Below are positions 24,632-33,070 of a stretch of DNA of 64,000 nt, in pieces. The notes below the pieces were generated by a model, which saw only the letters and a list, made by a program, of their open reading frames with translations, was not told where the DNA came from and ran no database searches. The translations under genes were made by a program, and so were the position numbers. The first letter of the stretch is position 1, and the number at the start of each line of letters is the position of its first letter. Origin of the DNA: Kaistia defluvii (GTDB lineage Bacteria > Pseudomonadota > Alphaproteobacteria > Rhizobiales > Kaistiaceae); the NCBI RefSeq assembly GCF_026343955.1, contig NZ_JAPKNI010000005.1:186001-250000 (forward strand), read 5' to 3'.

Positions 24632-25546
24632 TCAGGCCGCCTTGCGGGCCTGGGCCGAATAGCGCGCCAGCACGTCCTGGATCTGACGCAGGCGCGGAAC
24701 CGCGATGGTGGTCAGCCGCTCCCGCTGGATCTCGCGGTCGAGATGGATGCAATCCTTCCAGAGCGCGCGGCCGGCGATGACGCCCGAGGCGCCGTTCTGC
24801 ATCGCGATCTCGACCTGGCCGATGAAGGTCTCGTGATCGACACCGGCCGACAGCACCGCCCACGGCACCTCGCCGGACATCGCCGTGATCCTGGCGCAGG
24901 ATTCGGCCGTGCCGGGATAGGGGATCTTCAGCACCTTGGCGCCGAGCTCGAGCGAGATCCGCGTGCCCTCCTCGATCAGCCAGGGCGTCCTGGCCTTGTA
25001 GTCTTCCTTGCTCTCGCCCTCGAGCTGATAGGTCAGGAACTCGACCACCAGCAGCAGGTCCTCGCGCGCGAAATCCTCGATCGACTGGCGCAGGATCTCG
25101 ATATTGGCGGTGTTCGCCTCCGGCTTGTCGGCGCGGAGATAGACCATGATCTTGCCGCCGGTACCGCCCAGCTCGCGGACGCGACGGGCGTTGATATCAG
25201 GCACCAGTTTCGACAGGCGATAGCCTTCCGGCGAAACGTCCCAGCCCGATGCGTCGAGGCCGATCAGCAGCGCCGTATCACGCGCCAGCGAACCATTCTC
25301 GATCACATGCGGCACGGCACAGAGCGGATCGAGAAGGACGCAGGAAGCTTCATTGGCGAGATAGCGGGTGATGTCCGACTTGGTCTCGCCCAGCATGTCG
25401 TTGCTGATCTTGGCCTGCTCTTCCGGGTCGGAAGCGAGGATGGTGCGCATCCCGCCGCGCTGGTCGCAGGCGATCACCATCATGGCGCCATCGCGCCCGC
25501 AGATCTGCTGGTAGCCACGGAATTCCGATGTCGACATTCGGGTCAT
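24632..25546 (-). CDS. Class I aldolase, tagatose-bisphosphate (LacD) / YihT family
   Basis: A 304-residue TIM-barrel aldolase. Key stretches: MVIACDQRGGMR near residue 23, VLLDPLCAVPHVI near 70, VLKIPYPG with Lys207 in the Schiff-base position, and VPWAVLSAGVD with GASGVIAGRALW near the phosphate site. LacD acts on tagatose 1,6-bisphosphate and YihT on 6-deoxy-6-sulfofructose 1-phosphate; sequence alone does not decide. An in-frame ATG nine bases into the gene is an alternative start. First gene of the operon with the ROK kinase, divergent from the SorC regulator that probably controls it. Confidence 0.84.
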   Translation of the reverse strand: MTRMSTSEFRGYQQICGRDGAMMVIACDQRGGMRTILASDPEEQAKISNDMLGETKSDITRYLANEASCVLLDPLCAVPHVIENGSLARDTALLIGLDASGWDVSPEGYRLSKLVPDINARRVRELGGTGGKIMVYLRADKPEANTANIEILRQSIEDFAREDLLLVVEFLTYQLEGESKEDYKARTPWLIEEGTRISLELGAKVLKIPYPGTAESCARITAMSGEVPWAVLSAGVDHETFIGQVEIAMQNGASGVIAGRALWKDCIHLDREIQRERLTTIAVPRLRQIQDVLARYSAQARKAA

Positions 25547-25761
25547 ACTGCACGGTCCGATTTTGGCGCCGGCCTTGCCGGGCGTTGGCGAAGTTCCTCA
25601 AGCCACCGAACCGGCCCATTCTACCGCAACTGGCGGCGAATTCCCGATACATCGTCGATGCCCGTCGCTTTTATGGACCGCCCCTGCCCGGATGGATTAT
25701 GCACGGAAGGCTGGCGGTTCGAGCACGCGGCGTCTCTGCGGTGGCTCCCTCAAGCTGATGC

Positions 25762-26739
25762 GTGTATGTGTATCATCTTTCAGAAAGGAATTTCAAGCTG
25801 TCCTCTTCGTCATCCCAGGACACCGCTGCGACCCGCACGATGCTGCACACCGTCGCCAAGCTTCACTACGAAGCCGACCTTTCGCAGGTCGAGATCGCGC
25901 GCCGGCTGAATGTCTCGGCGGCGACGATCTCGCGGCTGCTGCGGCGGGCGCGCGAGGAAGGAATCGTGCGCATCGAGATCCCCGATATCGCCACGCCGGA
26001 GGAACTCAACCAGAAGCTGGTCGAAGCGCTCGGGCTGAAGCAGGCCGCCGTGGTCGACGCCCCGGAGACGGGGGTCATGGCCGCCCTCGCCTCGCCGGTC
26101 GGCGCCCTTCTGCGCGACGCCGGCCTCAAGCAGGATTCGGTGCTGGCGATTGGCTGGGGCCGCGCCGTGCGCGAAGTGATCCAGGCTGGTCTTCCGAGCC
26201 TGCCGGGCGTCATCACCGTCCCGGCGACCGGCGGCATGCAGCAATCCGCGCCGCATTTCCAGATCAACGAATTCGTCCGCCTCGCCGCCGAGCAGATGTC
26301 GGGAACACCGCATTTCATCCACGCGCCCTACCTGCCGTCGCCGGAATCACGCGAGGCCTTCCTGAGCGACCCGATCATCCAGGAGAATGTCGCGCTCTGG
26401 GGCAGGCTCGACGCGGCGCTGGTCGGCATCGGCCTGACGCACGCGGTCGATCCGGCGCTCGGCGCATCCTCGGCAACGCCGAACGAACTGGCGCTGGCGC
26501 ATGCCGCCGGCGACGTCGTGCGGCATTATTTCGACGTGTCCGGCCATCCGGTGCCCTGGGATGGCGAAGACCGGCTGATCGCCGTGTCGCCGGAACAATT
26601 GCGCGCCACGCCTCTGGTGATCGGCGTGGCGGTCTCGGCCAACAAGGTACCGGCGATCCTGGGCGCCATCCGTGCCGGTCTGGTCAATGCCTTGGTCACC
26701 GACGTCCGAACCGCGCAGGCGGTGCTGGACAGTCTCTGA
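25762..26739 (+). CDS. SorC/DeoR-type sugar-binding transcriptional regulator
   Basis: A regulator of up to 325 residues. The helix-turn-helix is LSQVEIARRLNVSAATISRLLRRAREEGIV; the rest is the SorC sugar-phosphate-binding domain (VLAIGWGRAVREV, VPATGGMQQ). The start is uncertain: GTG at 25762 is the first possible codon, but the best ribosome site, AAAGGAA at 25784-25790, sits seven bases before an in-frame CTG at 25798; ATG at 25840 would trim the DNA-binding domain closely. It is divergent from the aldolase operon and convergent with ABC3, and probably senses a phosphorylated intermediate. Confidence 0.82.
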   Translation: MYVYHLSERNFKLSSSSSQDTAATRTMLHTVAKLHYEADLSQVEIARRLNVSAATISRLLRRAREEGIVRIEIPDIATPEELNQKLVEALGLKQAAVVDAPETGVMAALASPVGALLRDAGLKQDSVLAIGWGRAVREVIQAGLPSLPGVITVPATGGMQQSAPHFQINEFVRLAAEQMSGTPHFIHAPYLPSPESREAFLSDPIIQENVALWGRLDAALVGIGLTHAVDPALGASSATPNELALAHAAGDVVRHYFDVSGHPVPWDGEDRLIAVSPEQLRATPLVIGVAVSANKVPAILGAIRAGLVNALVTDVRTAQAVLDSL

Positions 26740-26764
26740 CGCCGATCCGATCGCGAAAAGAAAA

Positions 26765-26789
26765 GGGCGGCCGCGCAATGCGGCCGCCC
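26765..26789 (-). terminator. Rho-independent terminator of the ABC3 operon
   Basis: GGGCGGCCGC-gcaat-GCGGCCGCCC is a perfect 10-bp hairpin. Read on the minus strand it is followed by CCTTTTCTTTTC-like T-rich sequence, the expected tail for the ABC3 operon ending at 26808. On the plus strand it could also stop SorC transcription less efficiently. Confidence 0.8.
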
Positions 26790-26807
26790 CTATCCTTGAT
26801 CGCGACG

Positions 26808-27572
26808 TCAGCCCCCGACCATCAGCTTGACGATCTCGTCCGGATTGGTGTCGGCGATCCTGCGTTCGCCGGCCAGGGTGCCACGCCGGAGCACGACGAT
26901 ACGATCGGCGACCGCGAAGATGTCCTGCAGATTGTGCGAGATGAAGATGATCGCACGCCCCTGGGCCTTCAGGTTCTGGATCAGCGAAACGACCTTGCGC
27001 TGTTCCGGCACTCCCAGTGCCGCCGTCGGCTCATCCATGATCAGGACGCGGGCGTTCCAGTAGATCGCCCGGCCGATCGCCACGGCCTGACGCTGGCCAC
27101 CCGAGAAGCGGCCGACGGGCGCGTCGAGCCGGTTCACGTGGAAGTCGAGCCGCGCCATGGTCTCCTTTGCCGCCTTGGCCATGGCCGGACGGTCGAGTAC
27201 GGGCAGGAAACCAAACAGGCGCCGCATCGGCTCACGACCCAGGAAGATGTTGGCGCCGATCGTCAGATTGTCGGCCAGCGCCAGGTCCTGGTAGATCGTC
27301 TCGATGCCATGGGCCCGAGCCGCCTCCGGTGTTGCGAAGCGAACCGCCTCGCCGGCGAAGCGGATCTCGCCGCCATCGGCGCCATAGACGCCGGAGATGG
27401 TCTTGATCAGGGTCGACTTGCCCGCGCCATTGTCACCGGCAAGCGCCACGACCTCGCCGGGATAGAGCGCCATCGAGACGCCCTTGAGGGCCTCGACGCC
27501 GCCGAACCGCTTGGAGACGGAACGCACGTCCAGGATAGGTTCCTGGGTCTGCAGTTGGGGTTGCACCGACAT
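26808..27572 (-). CDS. Single-domain sugar ABC transporter ATP-binding protein (ABC3)
   Basis: A 254-residue ATPase with one nucleotide-binding domain, shorter than the double RbsA type, as in the rhizobial FrcA fructose system. GDNGAGKST lies near residues 46-54, FSGGQRQAVAIGRA is the signature, and VLIMDEPTAAL is Walker B. Two copies must pair on the membrane. GTG ATG at 27575/27572 gives two start options; the ATG leaves two bases after the permease stop. Last gene of the ABC3 operon, followed by a terminator. Confidence 0.9.
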   Translation of the reverse strand: MSVQPQLQTQEPILDVRSVSKRFGGVEALKGVSMALYPGEVVALAGDNGAGKSTLIKTISGVYGADGGEIRFAGEAVRFATPEAARAHGIETIYQDLALADNLTIGANIFLGREPMRRLFGFLPVLDRPAMAKAAKETMARLDFHVNRLDAPVGRFSGGQRQAVAIGRAIYWNARVLIMDEPTAALGVPEQRKVVSLIQNLKAQGRAIIFISHNLQDIFAVADRIVVLRRGTLAGERRIADTNPDEIVKLMVGG

Positions 27573-27574
27573 CA

Positions 27575-28609
27575 CTAACGATCCCCACCGAGCTTGCGCT
27601 GCGTCTGGTCGACGAGCACCGAGATGATGATGACGACGCCGACGGCGACGAACTGCCAGAACGGCTCGACATTGATGAAGACGAGGCCGTACTGGATCAC
27701 CGCGATCACGAGCGCGCCCGCCACCGTACCGAGAATGGTGCCGGAGCCGCCGAACAGGCTGGCGCCGCCGATCACCACCGCGGCGATCGAGTCGAGCAGC
27801 AGCGGTTCGCCGGCCTGGGCCGCGCCGGCCGTGAAGCGCGCCGCATAGAGCACGCCGCCAAGACCCGCGCAGAGCGCGGAGAGCAGATACAGCTTGCGGA
27901 TATGGCGCGGCACGTTGATGCCGGAACGGATCGCGGCCTGCTCATTGGCGCCGATGGCATAGGTGTGCTGGCCGAAACGGGTCTGAGACAGCAGATAATG
28001 CATCAGCAGCACGAACAGGATCGTGATGATCACGACGACGGGGAAGCCGAATACGCGCCCATTGCCGAGCGAGGCAAACCAGCTGTTGGCGACCGGGACG
28101 GTGGTGCCGCCGGCCAGCAGGAACGCAACGCCGCGCGCCACGCCGAACATGCCGAGCGTTCCGATGAAGGGGGGGACCTTCAGCTTGGAAATCAGCACGC
28201 CGTTGACCAGGCCCGGCCCGAGCGCGACCACCAGGCCGGCGGTGATGCCGACGAGCATGGCGGCGAAGGGCGGCAGCGACTGGCCAGCGAGATTGGTGGC
28301 ATGCGCCGCGATGACGGCGGCAAGGCCCATGATGAAGCCGATCGAAAGATCGATGCCGCCGGAAATGATGACGAAGGTCGATCCGAGCGCCAGAAGCAGC
28401 GGCGCTACCGCGAAGATCGCGATCGACTGCGCGTTATAGCTCGAGAACAGGAACGTCTGGCCGTAGCTGATGCGGGACCAGGTCTCGAAGAAGATCAGAA
28501 GAATGGCCAGGAACAGCCAGGCGCGCATCGCCGCGATCCGCAGGATCAACTGGCGTGAACGGGACTTGGCAGGGTCCGCGCGCGATTCCGTAGACGTTTG
28601 GGCGGACAT
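27575..28609 (-). CDS. CUT2 sugar ABC transporter permease (ABC3)
   Basis: A 344-residue RbsC/FrcC-like permease. After about 35 polar residues there are eight or more hydrophobic segments. The family signature IISGGIDLSIGFIMGL is near residue 100 and IGANEQAAIRSGINV near 225. The start at 28609 is preceded by GGAG at suitable spacing; the upstream extension is low-complexity Arg-rich and overlaps the hairpin after the binding-protein gene, so it was rejected. It sits between the binding protein and the ATPase in one operon. Confidence 0.9.
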   Translation of the reverse strand: MSAQTSTESRADPAKSRSRQLILRIAAMRAWLFLAILLIFFETWSRISYGQTFLFSSYNAQSIAIFAVAPLLLALGSTFVIISGGIDLSIGFIMGLAAVIAAHATNLAGQSLPPFAAMLVGITAGLVVALGPGLVNGVLISKLKVPPFIGTLGMFGVARGVAFLLAGGTTVPVANSWFASLGNGRVFGFPVVVIITILFVLLMHYLLSQTRFGQHTYAIGANEQAAIRSGINVPRHIRKLYLLSALCAGLGGVLYAARFTAGAAQAGEPLLLDSIAAVVIGGASLFGGSGTILGTVAGALVIAVIQYGLVFINVEPFWQFVAVGVVIIISVLVDQTQRKLGGDR

Positions 28610-28644
28610 GCGCCACTCCGTAACAGGTATCGAAGAGGGAAAGA

Positions 28645-28673
28645 GCGCCGCCGGACCGCTGGCCCGGCGGCGC
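28645..28673 (-). repeat. Hairpin after the ABC3 binding-protein gene
   Basis: GCGCCGCCGG and CCGGCGGCGC form a perfect 10-bp stem with a 9-base loop just downstream of the binding-protein stop on the minus strand. No T-run follows. It likely favours the binding-protein part of the mRNA. Confidence 0.6.
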
Positions 28674-28680
28674 CGGCGGC

Positions 28681-29664
28681 TCAATCCTTGTAGATGAACT
28701 GCGCGATTTCGGGCTTGTCGACGTTGTCCTTGTCCATCACGGTGAAGCCGGTGCCGATGGAAACGGGGATCGACTGACCGGTGAGATGGGCGAAGGCGGA
28801 GATCAGGCCGTAATAGCCGATTTCAGCCGGATGCTGGGCGATGGCGATATCGATCAGGCCGGTCTTGATGTTGTCGACGATCGAGGGCGGTGCGTCGAAG
28901 GCGACGACCTTGACCTTGCCGGACTGTCCAGCCTGCTGGACGCCATTGGCAGCGCCGATGGCCGAGAACAGGTTGGCGCCGAAGATGCCGGCGAGATCCG
29001 GATTGCGAGCGAAAACGGCCTGCAGCTGCGAGGCGGCCTTGTTGGAATCGTTGTCGTTGAACTGGGTCTCGAGAACCTCGATGTTCGGGAAGTTCTTCAG
29101 TTCGTCCTTGAAGCCTTCTTCACGCTGGTCGGTGGTCGAGACGCCGGGCTTGACGTTCGAAACATAGACCTTGCCCTTCTCGCCGATCGACTTGGCGAGC
29201 GCGCGAGCCGCGATGCGGCCACCCAGCACATTGTCGGACGCGATGTAGGAAAGCGGGAAATCCGCCTCGCCGGCGCCGGTCTGGTAGTTGCCGGTACCGA
29301 TGAAGGTGTCGACGGTGATGACCGGAATACCAGCGGCATGAGCCTTCTTGAGCGGCTCGACCAGCTGGACCTTGTCGGTCGGGGCGATCAGGATCGCGTC
29401 CGGCTTGCGGGCGATGATGGCGTCCAGAACCGGAACCTGCAGCACCGGATTGAACTCGGGCGCGCCCTGGAACACCAGGTCGACACCGACGGCCTTGGCC
29501 GCGGCTTCGGCGCCCTTGCGCATGGTGATGTAGAAGCCGTCCGTCGTGATGCCCGGGATCAGGGCGACGGTGAACTTCTTGTCCTGGGCCTGGGCCGCGA
29601 TCGAGCTGGTCAGGACGGTAGCCCCGACTGCCAGAGCCGCGAGAGCAGTAACAATCTTCTTCAT
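28681..29664 (-). CDS. Periplasmic sugar-binding protein (ABC3)
   Basis: A 327-residue Peripla_BP_4 protein. The start at 29664 follows GAGGGAA and gives a textbook Sec signal peptide (KKIVTALAALAVGATVLTSS ending AAQAQ). Mature motifs: TDGFYITMRKGAEAAA at the N-lobe, ILIAPTDKVQLVEPLKKA, and VKVVAFDAPPSIVDNIK at the C-lobe hinge. Its small size and its partnership with a single-domain ATPase recall fructose-type FrcB systems, but the ligand is not proven. First gene of the ABC3 operon. Confidence 0.88.
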   Translation of the reverse strand: MKKIVTALAALAVGATVLTSSIAAQAQDKKFTVALIPGITTDGFYITMRKGAEAAAKAVGVDLVFQGAPEFNPVLQVPVLDAIIARKPDAILIAPTDKVQLVEPLKKAHAAGIPVITVDTFIGTGNYQTGAGEADFPLSYIASDNVLGGRIAARALAKSIGEKGKVYVSNVKPGVSTTDQREEGFKDELKNFPNIEVLETQFNDNDSNKAASQLQAVFARNPDLAGIFGANLFSAIGAANGVQQAGQSGKVKVVAFDAPPSIVDNIKTGLIDIAIAQHPAEIGYYGLISAFAHLTGQSIPVSIGTGFTVMDKDNVDKPEIAQFIYKD

Positions 29665-30204
29665 GGCGTTCCCTCGTTTTGAACTGAATCTGTTGCCGAG
29701 CAACGGTGGTTCACCCGACGAGGCCCTTCTGTGAGGCTGTTCGAACGGATGGTCGCGGCGCGCAGCGGCGCCGCTTGGCGCCGTCCGGCCTTGATGGGAC
29801 ATGGCGCCGGATCCGGCGCACGAAGTCGAATTCAAAAAGACGGGTGAGATCGGCAAGATAAAGAATTGCCAAATTCGCGCACGGAAAGACATAGACACGC
29901 CGTCCACGCCCGATGCACAAGCGAGTCAAGTCTATCCTGACAAATCCGGCTGATGGCCCTGCCGAGCCAAGCCCTCCCATTTCTTCTTGTTGATCGAAGC
30001 CTAGATGCGGTCTTCGGCAACGTCAATCCGATATTTTACGCAAGCCAAGTTTGCTCGGATGCCGCTGGGGCAGAATCAAGAAGAAGTGGCGCTTCTTCCC
30101 GTTTTTGGCGACGCCAGCACGGATGGACCGGCGGCAGGATCCGATCCTTCTGCATGGCCGAGCCCACCCGGCAGCGCGCAACAACCGGCTCCGGACGAGC
30201 CGGT
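29665..30204. other. 540-base non-coding region upstream of ABC3
   Basis: No gene is convincing on either strand; the open frames lack ribosome sites and family features. It must hold the ABC3 promoter on the minus strand; a TTGACT box is present near 29930 in that orientation but no clear partner was found. The end nearest the SDR gene has a small hairpin with a plus-strand T-run (listed separately). Confidence 0.4.
30080..30106 (+). terminator. Possible small terminator-like hairpin
   Basis: GAAGAAG-tggcg-CTTCTTC, then CCGTTTTT, has the form of an intrinsic terminator on the plus strand. No plus-strand gene is known to end here, so it could end an unannotated short transcript, or act weakly for the minus-strand SDR that stops at 30205. 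Confidence 0.3.
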
Positions 30205-30936
30205 TCAGATGTCCTGGTTCTGCGGCAGGATCACCAGATCGCGGATGGTCACGTTGGCCGGGCGGGTCAGCATGAACAGCACCGCATCGGCGATGTCCTC
30301 GGACAGAAGGCCCTCCCGGGCCGCAGCCTTGGCCGCGATCACCGCCGGGTCGGAATAGCCCCACAATTCGTTGAGCACGACACCCGGCGCGACCGCGCCG
30401 ACGCGAATGCCATGCGGCGCGACCTGTCGCCGGACGCCGTGCACAAAGGCCTGCACCGCGTGCTTGGTGGCGCTGTAGACCGGCTCCCACGGAATGGCCT
30501 GATGACCGGCAACCGAACTGGTGACGATGATGTCGCCCGCGCGCCGCTCGATCATGGACGGAAGTACCGCGCGCACGGCGCGGAACACGGCGTTGATGTT
30601 GACGCCGATCACTTCGTCGAAATCGTCCGGGTCTCCATCCACCAGATCGCCGGTGAGATAGAGACCGGCATTGGCGAGCAGGATATCGATCGGTCCGAGC
30701 CCGGCGACCGTCTCCGCAATGGTGCGCTCGACCTCGGCGGGTTTGGTCAGGTCGGCGGCGATAACCAGGGCTTCGACATCGGGAAATTCGTCGCGAACCG
30801 CTTGCAGCCGCTCCTTGGATCGCCCGACCAAGGCCAGGCGCGCACCCTGCCCGGCCAGCATGCGCGCCGTGGCGCGCCCGATGCCGGAGCTCGCTCCCGT
30901 TACCAGCGCGACTTTTCCCTTGAGATCCCGGCTCAT
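30205..30936 (-). CDS. SDR family oxidoreductase
   Basis: A 243-residue classical SDR with intact residues: TGASSGIG near 13-20, NAG near 90, the Ser of VTSSVAG near 140 and YSATK near 155. The start at 30936 has GGGGAGGG upstream. It stands alone on this strand, divergent from a LacI regulator whose promoter region it shares, and so is probably that regulator's target. Substrate unknown; similarity is to polyol or 3-oxoacyl-type dehydrogenases in general. Confidence 0.86.
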   Translation of the reverse strand: MSRDLKGKVALVTGASSGIGRATARMLAGQGARLALVGRSKERLQAVRDEFPDVEALVIAADLTKPAEVERTIAETVAGLGPIDILLANAGLYLTGDLVDGDPDDFDEVIGVNINAVFRAVRAVLPSMIERRAGDIIVTSSVAGHQAIPWEPVYSATKHAVQAFVHGVRRQVAPHGIRVGAVAPGVVLNELWGYSDPAVIAAKAAAREGLLSEDIADAVLFMLTRPANVTIRDLVILPQNQDI

Positions 30937-31131
30937 GCAGACCCTCCCCGGCCATGCGATATCGTCGCCGGCCGGAACATGTTCCGGGCCGGCTGGCGCT
31001 TCGTCGCTGAATTGTTTCCTGTTGGCGGCCCGCGCCGGGAACGACCTCCGTCGTCGCCAGCGTCCTCCCGGACCTTCCAACGGCCTCCTGCACGAAGGCT
31101 AACATTCCGTCGGACCACGTCAACGTGGAAA

Positions 31132-31145
31132 TTTGCACGCGTAAA
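31132..31145. promoter_or_regulatory. Candidate LacI-family operator
   Basis: TTTGCACGCGTAAA is an imperfect palindrome around a central CG, the usual architecture of LacI/GalR operators (10 of 14 positions symmetric). It lies in the divergent region between the SDR (start 30936) and the LacI regulator (start 31276). Confidence 0.4.
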
Positions 31146-31275
31146 ACATTGTGTTAGCTTTGCCGTCGTGATCGCTGAAAAGCACGGCGCATACCGCTAG
31201 GGAACCATGGCTTCGGCTTCTGGGACCGCGTAATGGCTCGATCGCCAGCCGAGGCCCGGGTTTGAAAGAGCAGGA

Positions 31276-32310
31276 ATGACCGATCGCACGATCAAGAACA
31301 TGGCGGAGTTTTCGGAGCTGAGCGGCATCTCGCGGCCGACCGTATCCAAATATTTCAATGACCCCGACAGCGTGCGCAAATCGACCCGTGCCAAGATCGA
31401 GAAGGCGCTGGCCAAGTACGAATACCGGCCCAACCTCTTTGCGGTGAACCTGAACAAGAAGCGGCCGAAGATCGTCGGGGTGATCGTGCCCGACACTGCC
31501 GATACCTTCTTCTCCGAGCTGGTGCGACGAATCGAGATGCGCTGCGTCGAGCGCGGCTATCTCGCGATCGTCCTGTCCTCCCGCGGCGACGCGCAACTGG
31601 AGGCACGCTCGATCGAGACGTTGCTCTCGCTGAAGATCGCCGGCGCCATCGTCGCGCCGCTTGGCGTCCACTCCGACCGGCAGCTTATGCGCAGCCTGCG
31701 CGCGCGCATCCCCATGGTGTTTCTGGATTCGAGCCTCGACGACGAAACGCCGTTCGTCGGCACCGACAATTTTCAGAGCGTGCCCCTGATCACCGAATAT
31801 CTCTGCCGCAGCGGCGAGCCGCCGACCTATTTCGACATGCCCGCCGTCAACCAGAACGGTCCGGAGCGCAAGCAGGCCTATGTGGCGACGATGGAACGGC
31901 TTGGCCTCAGGCCCGAGATCGTTGCTGTTTCGCAGAAGAATGACTGGCGCTTCGAGGATATCGCCTTCGAGGAGGCTCGGCGCATCCTGGAAGGAAACGG
32001 GTTTCCGACCCGGACCGTGCTGTGCGCCAATGACCGCTGCGCCGTCGGCGTCATGGCCGCGGTATTCCAGCACGGCCTGCGCATCGGCCGCGAGTCCGGC
32101 TGCGACATCCGCATTGCCGGCCACGACGACCAGCCGCACAGCCGCTATGGCTGCCCGCCCCTGACCACCGTGGCGCAGGATTTCGACCGGCTGGCGCAAT
32201 CCGCTGTCGCGATCCTGCTCGACCGGGTCGAGAGCGAAGAGGAAGGCAGCAATCCCAAGCCCCAACAGGTGCGGCTGGAAGGCAAGCTCGTCATGCGCGC
32301 CTCCGCCTGA
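31276..32310 (+). CDS. LacI family transcriptional regulator
   Basis: A 344-residue regulator. Residues about 5-55 form the LacI helix-turn-helix and hinge (TIKNMAEFSELSGISRPTVSKYFNDP). The remainder is a periplasmic-binding-like effector domain (IVGVIVPDTADTFFSELVRRIE; CANDRCAVGVMAAVFQ; AGHDDQPHSRYGCPPLTTV). It probably represses the divergent SDR gene and perhaps nearby transport genes until a sugar binds. Its end is three bases from the end of the convergent HAD gene. Confidence 0.9.
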   Translation: MTDRTIKNMAEFSELSGISRPTVSKYFNDPDSVRKSTRAKIEKALAKYEYRPNLFAVNLNKKRPKIVGVIVPDTADTFFSELVRRIEMRCVERGYLAIVLSSRGDAQLEARSIETLLSLKIAGAIVAPLGVHSDRQLMRSLRARIPMVFLDSSLDDETPFVGTDNFQSVPLITEYLCRSGEPPTYFDMPAVNQNGPERKQAYVATMERLGLRPEIVAVSQKNDWRFEDIAFEEARRILEGNGFPTRTVLCANDRCAVGVMAAVFQHGLRIGRESGCDIRIAGHDDQPHSRYGCPPLTTVAQDFDRLAQSAVAILLDRVESEEEGSNPKPQQVRLEGKLVMRASA

Positions 32311-32313
32311 ACC

Positions 32314-32982
32314 TTAGGCCGGAACCCTCTCCAGGCAGGCGGCGACGAAGGGCCTGAGACGCGGATCGTCGAAATGCGGCACGGCGAGCGCGGCGCCTTC
32401 CTCGATCAGACGCTCGGCAGAAAGCCCGGTTGTCAGGCCCACCACCGCGAGCCCCGCCGCCACCGCGGCGCGAATGCCGGAAATCGAATCCTCGAAGGCA
32501 ACGCTGTTCGCCGCCGTCCCGCCCAGACGATCGAGCCCGGTCAGATAAGGCAGCGGGTGTGGCTTGGCATGAGCGAGTTCGTCGCCGATGACGACGGTCT
32601 CGAAGCGGTCGGTCATGCCGATCCCGGCGAGTTCCTGCTCGGCATTGGGGCGCGGCGCATTGGTGACGACGCCATAGCGCGCGCCCAGCCCGTCGGCCCA
32701 GTCGAGGAAATCGGTCAGCCCCTCCGCCGGCGTGAGATCCGTGGCCAACGAGCGGAACAGCACTTCCTTCGCCTCGACCAGGGCCGCGCCCTGCCCTGCC
32801 GTCAGCGCCGGCACGAGATCGGCCAGGATGGTGTGGTTCGGAAACCCCATCACCTGCGTTCGGTAACGATGCTGGTCAAGTTCCACGCCATGGAGCGCCA
32901 CCTGCTGCCGCCAGGCTTCATAGTGCAGATGATCGATGTCGAGCAGCGTGCCATCGAGGTCGAACAGAAGGACACCGGACAT
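32314..32982 (-). CDS. HAD family hydrolase (beta-phosphoglucomutase-like)
   Basis: A 222-residue HAD phosphatase with an alpha-helical cap of subclass I. Motif I is DLDGTLLD at residues 8-15 with nucleophile Asp8 and acid Asp10. Motif II is VVTNAPR, motif III the Lys in HAKPHPLPYL, and motif IV FEDSISGIRAA. Such enzymes remove phosphate from sugar phosphates such as 2-deoxyglucose-6-phosphate or phosphoglycolate. Monocistronic, ending head-on against the LacI gene. It may link to the sugar-phosphate pathways around it, but no operon partner supports a specific role. Confidence 0.86.
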   Translation of the reverse strand: MSGVLLFDLDGTLLDIDHLHYEAWRQQVALHGVELDQHRYRTQVMGFPNHTILADLVPALTAGQGAALVEAKEVLFRSLATDLTPAEGLTDFLDWADGLGARYGVVTNAPRPNAEQELAGIGMTDRFETVVIGDELAHAKPHPLPYLTGLDRLGGTAANSVAFEDSISGIRAAVAAGLAVVGLTTGLSAERLIEEGAALAVPHFDDPRLRPFVAACLERVPA

Positions 32983-33070
32983 GAGAACGCGCTCCAGATC
33001 GCGTAGCCTGGGTTGGTCTGCGGGCTGATTTCTACGCCAGACGGGTCACGAACGGCGGTTCTTCGCGCCG

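Noticed and set aside
30023-31138. Long minus-strand frame overlapping the SDR at 30205
   Set aside because: The SDR frame has all catalytic motifs; this one is its frame-shifted shadow.
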